From Clostridiales bacterium (lineage in GTDB: Bacteria; Bacillota; Clostridia; Oscillospirales; Acutalibacteraceae): DNA of 16,465 bases. The position numbers were made by a program, and so were the translations under genes. Below are positions 6,424-13,800 of this stretch, piece by piece. The DNA lies in the NCBI GenBank assembly GCA_019417145.1, contig DXVY01000019.1, positions 1 through 16,465 of the forward strand, given 5' to 3'. Position 1 is the first letter of the stretch. The number at the start of each line of letters is the position of its first letter. The notes under the pieces were generated by a model. That model did no database searches. It saw only the letters and a list, made by a program, of their open reading frames with translations, and was not told where the DNA came from.

Positions 6424-9231
6424 ATGGCGACGGCTAAATTTTCGGATATGTTCGGCGGCTATGTGAGCGATGAGGTGATGGCCGCGCTGGGGGAGGGGCA
6501 GCTTACCTCCTTTACGGTGGAGAAAGAGGGCCGGACCCTGGCCGCGGATATTCGTTTTCCCAGGGCGGTGGAAAAGGCCATGTTGGACAGGGCCGCAGGC
6601 GAATTGCGGTCGGCCCTGCATTTGCTGTCCTGCCGGTTTGCACCCAGTTTTCCGCCCGAGGCCTTCACCACCGGCTACTGCGCCGAGCTGGTGGAGGAAA
6701 TCCGGCTGCAAAACGCCGTGCTCAACGGCTTTTTTAACGGAGCCGGTTATACATATGAGAATGGGGTTCTCACCATCACCCTAAAGTACGGCGGCCTTGC
6801 CTCCATCCAGTCCACGGATTTTGATGTGCGGCTAAAGCGGGTGGTAAAAAGGCAGTTTGGCCTGGATATCTCCATTGCTTTCGACGGACAAGTGGACGAG
6901 GTGGAGATCAAAGCGCCCCCGCCAAAGCCCGCCGCGCCCCGGCCGGCGGCGTCTGCCCCGGCCAAAGCGGCCGAAGCGCCGGCCTATGACGGTCCGCGCC
7001 CCAAAAAGCGGAGCGAAAAAACCGCCGACGGTCTGCCCATCTACCTGGAGAGCGCCCAACCTATCTGGGGACGGCCCATCAAGGGCCGCCCCACCCCCAT
7101 GAAGGACGTCAACCCCGATTTCGGGGACGTGATCGTCTGGGGCGAGGTATTCTCTTATGAAAAGACCCCCACCAAGGCCGGCAACAAGCACCGGGTGAAC
7201 ATCATCATCACCGACTATACCGGTTCCTTTCTTATCAAGATGTACGTGGAGAACGCCAAGCTGCCGCCTTTGGACAGCCTGAAGCCGGGCACCTGCGTGC
7301 TGGTCAAGGGGGCCCTGGTCAACGACGAGTGGGAGAAGGACTATGTGCTGAATCCCCGGGATATTTCGGTGGTGGACAAGTACGTACCCATGGACGAGGC
7401 CGCCGAAAAGCGGGTGGAGCTCCACTGCCACACCAACATGTCGGCCATGGACGGGGTCAGCCCGGCCTCTCAGATTATCCGGCAGGCCTATGATTGGGGG
7501 CATAAGGCCATCGCCATCACCGACCACGGGGTGGTGCAGGCCTATCCCGAGGCCATGAACGAGGTCAAGGCCATCCGCAAGGCCGGCGGCGACTTCAAGG
7601 TGATCTACGGCTGCGAGGCCTATTTTGTCAACGACCTGGTGCCCGCCCTGGTGGGAGAAAAGTCCATGCCCATCAAGGGGGACTATGTGGTCTTCGACGT
7701 GGAGACCACCGGCCTTTCGGCCACAAACGACCGGTTGACCGAAATCGGCGCCGTCCGGTACCGGGACGGGGAAATCGGGGAGGTCTTCAATACCTTTGTC
7801 AACCCCGGCATGCCCATTCCGGCCAAAATCGTCGAGCTGACCGGCATCACCGACCAGATGGTGGCCGACGCGCCGAATGAAGCCCAGGCGGTCAAGAACT
7901 TCCTGGACTTCTGCGGCGACGCGGTGCTGGTGGCCCACAACGCCCCCTTTGACATCTCCTTTATCACCGCCGCCTGCGGCCGGTGCGGCTACGCCTTTGA
8001 CCCCACCTATATCGACACGGTGGTCATGGCCCGCAGCCTTTTGCCCGACTGCAAGAACCACAAGCTGGACACAGTGGCCAAGGTTTTGAATCTGGGAAAC
8101 TTCAACCACCACCGGGCGTCGGACGACGCGAATATCCTGGCGGCCATCTTCGACCGGCTGCTGGATATGACCATCGAGCGGGCGGACTGCGCCGACGTCC
8201 AGAACCTGAACGGCGCCCTGGCCGGCGGGGACATCAAGAAGCTGCCCCGCTATCACCAGATCCTGCTGGTCAAGGATATGGTGGGGCTGAAGAATCTATA
8301 TAAAATCGTATCCGAGGCCCATCTGCACAATTTCTATAAATTCCCCCTGGTGCCCAAAAGCGTGCTGATGAAGCACCGGGAGGGGCTGCTGGTGGGCAGC
8401 GCCTGCGAGGCGGGGGAACTCTACCGGGCGGTGTCCGGCGGCCGGCCCTGGGGAGAGCTTTTAAAAATCGCCGACTTCTACGACTTTTTGGAAATCCAGC
8501 CTTTGGGCAACAACGAGTTTATGCTAAGGGAAGGTATGGTGCAGTCCGAAAAGCAGCTGATGGACTATAACCGCACCATCATCAAGCTGGGGGACAAGCT
8601 GGGCAAGATGACCGTGGCCACCGGCGACGTCCATTTCCTGCACCCCAAGGACGAGGCCCTGCGCCGTATCCTCATGGCCGGCCAGGGGTTTAAAGATGCC
8701 GACCAGCAGGCCCCCCTGTATTTAAAAACCACCGACCAGATGCTGGAGGAATTCAGTTACCTGGGCAAGGAGCGGGCCTTTGAAGTGGTGGTCCAGAATC
8801 CCAACAAAATCGCCGACATGATTTCGGGGGACGTGCTGCCCGTGCCCGATGGCAACTATCCGCCCTCCATCGAAGGGGCGGACGAAATCCTCAGCTCCAC
8901 CACCTGGAACCGGGCCAAGGAAATCTACGGCGACCCCCTGCCCGAAATCGTGGAAAAGCGGCTGGAGAAGGAACTGAACTCCATCATCAAGCACGGCTTC
9001 TCGGTCATGTACGTTACGGCCCAGAAGCTGGTGGCCGACTCGGAGGCCCATGGCTACCTGGTGGGCTCCCGTGGTTCGGTGGGCTCCTCCTTCGTGGCCA
9101 CCATGGCGGGCATCTCGGAGGTCAACCCCATGGTTCCCCACTATGTCTGTCCCAAATGTAAGCACTCGGCAGCGTGGGCTCCGGCTTCGACCTACCCCCC
9201 AAGGACTGCCCCAAATGCGGCACCCATATGA
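6424..9231 (+). CDS. polC: DNA polymerase III PolC, N-terminal fragment (frame broken at the zinc finger)
   Basis: PolC is the replicative polymerase alpha subunit of low-GC-type Gram-positives, with built-in 3'-5' proofreading. This fragment holds the N-terminal domain (about 1-165), a Pro/Ala-rich linker (165-205), the OB fold (about 230-325), the PHP domain start (RVELHCHTNMSAMDG, from 330), the DnaQ-type exonuclease inserted in PHP (DVETTG with Asp425 and Glu427; HHRASDDAN around 562-570), the rest of PHP, and the palm start (GYLVGSRGSVGSSFVATM). It reaches the first zinc-finger half, Cys909-x2-Cys912, and loses homology after Ser915. The last 20 residues are a frame-shifted tail ending at TGA 9229-9231. 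ATG 6424 is the likely start (GGTGGA just upstream, tight spacing); TTG 6412 would add four residues. Confidence 0.9.
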   Translation: MATAKFSDMFGGYVSDEVMAALGEGQLTSFTVEKEGRTLAADIRFPRAVEKAMLDRAAGELRSALHLLSCRFAPSFPPEAFTTGYCAELVEEIRLQNAVLNGFFNGAGYTYENGVLTITLKYGGLASIQSTDFDVRLKRVVKRQFGLDISIAFDGQVDEVEIKAPPPKPAAPRPAASAPAKAAEAPAYDGPRPKKRSEKTADGLPIYLESAQPIWGRPIKGRPTPMKDVNPDFGDVIVWGEVFSYEKTPTKAGNKHRVNIIITDYTGSFLIKMYVENAKLPPLDSLKPGTCVLVKGALVNDEWEKDYVLNPRDISVVDKYVPMDEAAEKRVELHCHTNMSAMDGVSPASQIIRQAYDWGHKAIAITDHGVVQAYPEAMNEVKAIRKAGGDFKVIYGCEAYFVNDLVPALVGEKSMPIKGDYVVFDVETTGLSATNDRLTEIGAVRYRDGEIGEVFNTFVNPGMPIPAKIVELTGITDQMVADAPNEAQAVKNFLDFCGDAVLVAHNAPFDISFITAACGRCGYAFDPTYIDTVVMARSLLPDCKNHKLDTVAKVLNLGNFNHHRASDDANILAAIFDRLLDMTIERADCADVQNLNGALAGGDIKKLPRYHQILLVKDMVGLKNLYKIVSEAHLHNFYKFPLVPKSVLMKHREGLLVGSACEAGELYRAVSGGRPWGELLKIADFYDFLEIQPLGNNEFMLREGMVQSEKQLMDYNRTIIKLGDKLGKMTVATGDVHFLHPKDEALRRILMAGQGFKDADQQAPLYLKTTDQMLEEFSYLGKERAFEVVVQNPNKIADMISGDVLPVPDGNYPPSIEGADEILSSTTWNRAKEIYGDPLPEIVEKRLEKELNSIIKHGFSVMYVTAQKLVADSEAHGYLVGSRGSVGSSFVATMAGISEVNPMVPHYVCPKCKHSAAWAPASTYPPRTAPNAAPI
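9163..9173 (+). other. Frame-breaking deletion site in polC
   Basis: The plus-strand frame changes between His914/Ser915 of the first fragment (9163-9168) and the codons for Gly-Ser-Val (9168-9176) of the second. Homologous PolC, such as that of Bacillus subtilis, has about five extra residues (like EFFND) between KHS and GSVGSGFDL. Those are absent here. The net change is -1 modulo 3, so the gap fits a loss of about 16 nt rather than a single-base error. The break falls between the CPKC and CPKC halves of the zinc-binding motif. Confidence 0.85.
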
Positions 9232-10730
9232 ACCAGGACGGGCACGACATCCCCTTTGAAACCTTCTTAGGCTTCGACGGCGACAAGGTGCCTGATATCG
9301 ACTTAAACTTCTCGGGTGAGTACCAGACCTCGGCCCATAAATTCACCGAGACCCTTTTCGGCCCGGAAAACGTCTTCAAGGCCGGCACCATCGCCGCCGT
9401 GGCCGAGAAGACGGCCTACGGCTTTGTGAAAAAGTACACCGAGGAGCGGGGTATTATCATGAACAAGGCCGAGCGGGAGCGGCTGGCCTCGGCCCTGGAC
9501 AAGGCCAAGGTCAAACGGACCACCGGCCAGCACCCCGGCGGCATGGTAGTCGTGCCCCGGGAATACGAGGTCTATGACTTCTGCCCCATCCAGCACCCGG
9601 CCGACGACCCCAATTCCGACGTGGTCACCACCCACTTCGATTTCCACTCCATCCACGATACCATCTTAAAGCTGGATATTCTGGGCCATGATGTGCCCAC
9701 CATCTATAAGTATCTGGAGGAGTACACCGGCATCCCGGTCATGGAGGTGCCCATGAACGACCCCGAGGTGCGCAGCCTGTTTGTCTCCACCGAGGCTTTA
9801 CATGTGAAGCCGGAGGAAATCGATTCCCTGACCGGCACCTTCTCTCTGCCGGAGGTGGGCACCAGCTTTGTACGGCAGATGCTCATGGACACCCAGCCCA
9901 AAACCTTTTCCGACCTTTTGCAGGTTTCAGGCTTATCCCACGGCACCGACGTGTGGTTGGGTAACGCCCAGGAGCTGATCAAAAACGGCACCTGCACCAT
10001 TTCCGACGTAATCGGAACCCGTGACAATATTATGACCTATCTGCTGTACAAGGGTGTGCCGCCCAAGATGGCCTTCTCTATCATGGAGATCGTCCGCAAG
10101 GGCAAGGCCCCCAAGCTCTTAACCGACGAGCATAAGCAGACCATGCGGGACCACGGCGTGCCCGAATGGTACATCGATTCCTGTATGAAGATCAAGTACA
10201 TGTTCCCCAAGGCCCACGCCGCCGCCTATATGATTTCCACTCTGCGGTTGGGGTGGTATAAGGTGCACAAGCCGGTGGAATACTATGCCGCCTACTTCAC
10301 CGTCCGGGGGGAGGATGTGGACGCCAAGGCGGCCCTCCAGGGGCGGGCGGCGGTGCTTCAGCGGATGAACGAAATCAAGGCCAAAGGCCGGGAGGCCACG
10401 GCCAAGGAGAACAACACCTATTCCATTTTGCAGATTGTCAACGAAATGTTGGCCAGAGGGGTGGAACTGCTGCCCATCGATTTGTACAAGTCCAAGGCCA
10501 CCAAGTATATTGTAGAGGACGGGAAAATCCGCCTGCCCTTCGGTTCCCTGTCCGGGGTGGGGGAGAACGCCGCCATCGCCCTGGAGGAGGCGGCCAAAAA
10601 GGGAGATTTCATTTCCAAGGATGAATTACAGTTGGCCGCCGGGGTTTCCAAGACGGTCATCGAGGCCCTCAATGAAGTGGGCGCTCTGGACTTCCTGCCC
10701 GACTCCAACCAGATGAGCCTGTTCGGCTGA
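9174..10730 (+). CDS. polC: DNA polymerase III PolC, C-terminal fragment
   Basis: This frame continues the same PolC at the second zinc-finger half (Cys12-x2-Cys15, counted from the GTG at 9174). It carries the catalytic palm: the Asp41/Asp43 pair in PDIDLNFSGEY and the third Asp168 in LKLDILGHD. The fingers region includes TTGQHPGGMVVVP, SGLSHGTDVWLGNAQELI and IKYMFPKAHAAAY. The C-terminal QMSLF (513-517) is the sliding-clamp binding motif. Joined to the first fragment and allowing for the missing residues, the product would be about 1440 residues, the normal PolC size. No Shine-Dalgarno precedes 9174, so independent translation is unlikely. Every key residue looks intact apart from the break, which argues against long-term decay and for a recent or technical lesion. 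Confidence 0.9.
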   Translation: MGSGFDLPPKDCPKCGTHMNQDGHDIPFETFLGFDGDKVPDIDLNFSGEYQTSAHKFTETLFGPENVFKAGTIAAVAEKTAYGFVKKYTEERGIIMNKAERERLASALDKAKVKRTTGQHPGGMVVVPREYEVYDFCPIQHPADDPNSDVVTTHFDFHSIHDTILKLDILGHDVPTIYKYLEEYTGIPVMEVPMNDPEVRSLFVSTEALHVKPEEIDSLTGTFSLPEVGTSFVRQMLMDTQPKTFSDLLQVSGLSHGTDVWLGNAQELIKNGTCTISDVIGTRDNIMTYLLYKGVPPKMAFSIMEIVRKGKAPKLLTDEHKQTMRDHGVPEWYIDSCMKIKYMFPKAHAAAYMISTLRLGWYKVHKPVEYYAAYFTVRGEDVDAKAALQGRAAVLQRMNEIKAKGREATAKENNTYSILQIVNEMLARGVELLPIDLYKSKATKYIVEDGKIRLPFGSLSGVGENAAIALEEAAKKGDFISKDELQLAAGVSKTVIEALNEVGALDFLPDSNQMSLFG

Positions 10731-10764
10731 TCGCCGGGCGCACGCCTTTGCAAAGCTTCATAAG

Positions 10765-10796
10765 AAAATCCCCGGCAGAAAACTGCCGGGGATTTT
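10765..10796. terminator. Bidirectional intrinsic terminator between polC and the GH3 gene
   Basis: AAAATCCCCGGCAG (10765-10778), loop AAAA and CTGCCGGGGATTTT (10783-10796) form a perfect 14-bp stem with T-rich ends on both strands. It sits between the convergent polC (stop at 10730) and the minus-strand GH3 gene (stop at 10836) and should end both transcripts. It shows that the polC operon ends here rather than continuing into rimP-nusA. Confidence 0.92.
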
Positions 10797-10835
10797 CCTT
10801 TAGGAATCCTTATGTCATGGCGTCCATGCCGGGTC

Positions 10836-13800
10836 CTATTGGCCCCGGGCCAGGATCTTGCAGATTTCCATCACATCGGCGATGGTGATCTCCCCGTCGC
10901 CGTCCAGGTCGCCGCGGGCAATCTCGTCGTCGGTGGGGTCGGTGCCTGCCGACTCGCGGGCCATGACCTTGCAGGCCTCCATCACGTCGGCGATGGTGAC
11001 CTCCCCATCCTTATCCAGGTCGCCCTGTACAAGCACAGGCGGCGTCGTTTCGGCCTCCAGGGTCAGCAGAAGATCGGTAATATCGGCGTCGGCGACGGTC
11101 ACCGGTATTTCAGCGGCCTTGTATGCCCCGTCCGGAGCGTCGATGCAAAGCCGATATGCGCCGGTGGGAAGGACGTTGTCCAGGGTAAAGGCGCCGGTCG
11201 CGTCGGTGACGGCCTGGGCCAGGCAGTGAGCCTTGTCGGCGTCGGTCTGGGCGTAGGCCTTGACCGTGATGCCGGACAGGTCGGCAAGACCGGTATCTCC
11301 GGCGGCGACTCTGCCGCTTACCGTATAGGCCGCATAGGGGGAGGTAAAGGACAGCCATTGCAGATTCATACCCGATTGGGTGATGACCAGCTTCAGGGTG
11401 TGCTGTCCTTCCGGCAGGGAGAGGGTGAAGGGTTCGGCGGTCTGCCAGCTCTGCCAGTCGCCGGTGTTGAGGGTGTTCTGGAAGGCCCCGACCTTCTGGC
11501 CGTCCAGATAGATGTCAAAGCTTCCGCCCCCAAAGGCCGCCAGGCGGACGGCCACCTGGTAATCGCCGGCCTTCTCCACTTGCAGGTTGTACTCGATCCA
11601 CTCCTTTTCGTTGAGGGCGCCCAAGTCCTGGAAGCTATCCGGATCCTGACAGGTTTCCGGCCGGATGCCGGAACTGATCCAGGCGTAATCCACGGCCTGA
11701 ATACGGGTGGTGCCGTAGGCGGAAACGGGCAGATAGGAGGGGGAGAGGACCCGTTCCTTGAAGGTATGAGTCTTCATCAGGGTTTCCAGGATAACCGCTG
11801 CGTTGGCCTCTAGCTCCGCTCTGGTGAGCTGTCCCTGTTCCACGGCCTGCACCAGATGATTGGGATCGCCGCTGGGCATTTTCAGGTTGTTGCCCGCCTT
11901 GATCTCCCGCCAGAAGAAGCTGTTGTTGCCCCAGTCGGTCATGACCAGGCCGTCAAAGCCCCACTCCTCCCGGAGAATGGTGGTGAGCAGGCTGTAGCTC
12001 TCGCTGGTTTCCTGTCCGTTTAAGAAGTTGTAGGAGGACATGACCGTCCAGGGGTTGGCCTCCTGCACACAGATCCGGAAGCCTTCCAGATAAATTTCCC
12101 GGAGGGCGCGCTCGGAAACCCGGCTGTCGATGTCGTTTCGGTTGTTTTCTCTGTTATTGACGGCAAAGTGCTTGATGGCCACACCCAGTCCGCCCGCCTG
12201 GGCGCCCTTGGTGATGGCGGCGGCCATTTTCCCCGATACCAGCGGGTCCTCGGAATAGTATTCAAAGTTGCGGCCGCAGAGGATATTCCGGTGGATATTG
12301 AGGGCGGGCGCCAGCCAGATATCCGCACCGGTGGCGATCCCTTCCTCGGCTACGGCCCGGCCGACCCGCTCTAAAAGCTCCTCGTTCCAGGTGCAGGCCA
12401 GCAGGGTGGCCACCGGCCAGGCGGTGGTCAGCTCATAGGTGTGGATACCGGCGGGGCCGTCCAGCATTTGAGAGTTGGGGATGTCGTACTGGGCCAGGTT
12501 GCCGAAGCCGCCAGTATTCCAGCGGATAGCGGAGGGTTGGCCGCTGGCCAGGGCGGACAGCTCCTGTACGCTCATTTGCGCCAGAAAGTCGGACATGAGA
12601 TCGGGATCCTCATACACGTCCTTGAGCAGAATCATATTTTCTGTTTCCGCCGTCGATTCTACGGCCGCCACGGTCGCCGCACCGGCGCGCATCCGAATGT
12701 GGGATGCGGTCTGGATGGCAGCAGCGGGTTCCAGAGTGAAGGAATCCAGGTTGGCGCATTTATCGCCCACCGAGACCAGGGTCAGCGTAACGGCGCCCGC
12801 GGGCAGGGTGAGGGAAATGGGGTCGAGCTCCACAAAGTTAAACCAATCGTTGCCGGGCACCGCGGTGTTGGGCATGTTTACTATAACGCCGGTCTGGGGC
12901 CGGCCGTTGACGTAGACCTTGAGCATGTTGGGAATGTCGCCCCAGTTGTTCGCGGCGTTTAAGATGAGGTTATAGTTTCCCGCCTGCTCCAACTGTAGCT
13001 GATAGCTGACGTAATGGCCGCCGGCCAGATTGGAGACGCAGGTGCCGCTGCTGTCGTTTACCTTGAAATCCTCGGTGGCGGCCCGGGGATCCAGGGAAAG
13101 GAAATTCTCGGCCTCTATGGCGGTTGTTTCTGTGGCGCTGACCGGTTGGCCGGGCGCCGTATATTTTTCCAGGGTGAAGGCGTTCAGATTGGCGCAGTCG
13201 CCATTGGACATGAGCTTTAGGGTGACCACGCCCCGAGGTAGGTAGACATAGAAGGGATCCACGTCCACAAAGTTAAACCACAGGTTGTCGTCCACACCGG
13301 TGCCCGGCATTTTTATGGAGACGCCCGGCTGCTGTTTCCCGTCCACAAAGACCTTTAGCATATCCTGGATTTCACCCCAGCCGTTGGCGGCGTTCAGGGT
13401 GACCTGATAAAGACCGGCCTCCTCTACCCGTAAACGATAGGTGACATAGCGGCCGCCCCCCATGCTGGAGAGGCAGGTGCCGCTGCTGCCGTTTACCTCG
13501 AAATCCTCGGTTTTGGCGTCGGGATCCAGTATCTCAAAATCCTCGGCCTGGATGACGGTTTGGCCATCGGGGCTGACCTCATGGCCGCCGATATCCGCCG
13601 GCTCCAGGGTCAGGCTGTCCAGGTTGGCACAGGTGCCGTTGGAAACCAGCTTGAGCATGGTTGCGCCCTGGGGCAGGGTGACGGTGAAGGGATCCACATC
13701 CACAAAGCTAAACCAGTCGTTGCCGGGCACCGAGGTGGGCGGTACGGTGATGGATACGCCGGAGACAGGCTGGTCATCCACATATACCTGCATCATATTG

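Noticed and set aside
6392..6466. Small ORF overlapping the polC start (possible leader peptide)
   Set aside because: Its ribosome binding site is weak, its peptide is unremarkable, and it overlaps the polC start out of frame, so chance is the simplest explanation.
6832..8256. 474-codon minus-strand ORF opposite polC
   Set aside because: It lies wholly antisense to highly conserved PolC domains, has low-complexity His/Gly/Val-rich composition and no recognisable domain. Long antisense frames are expected in GC-rich coding DNA.
9121..9231. Programmed ribosomal frameshift in polC
   Set aside because: Residues found in homologues are missing as well as the frame, and there is no slippery heptamer followed by a stem at the junction. 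A deletion explains the data better.
10812..11813. 333-codon plus-strand ORF opposite the GH3 gene 3' end
   Set aside because: It is antisense to the dockerin and CBM6 coding region; its Gly/Val/Asp-rich pattern is a shadow of that sequence.
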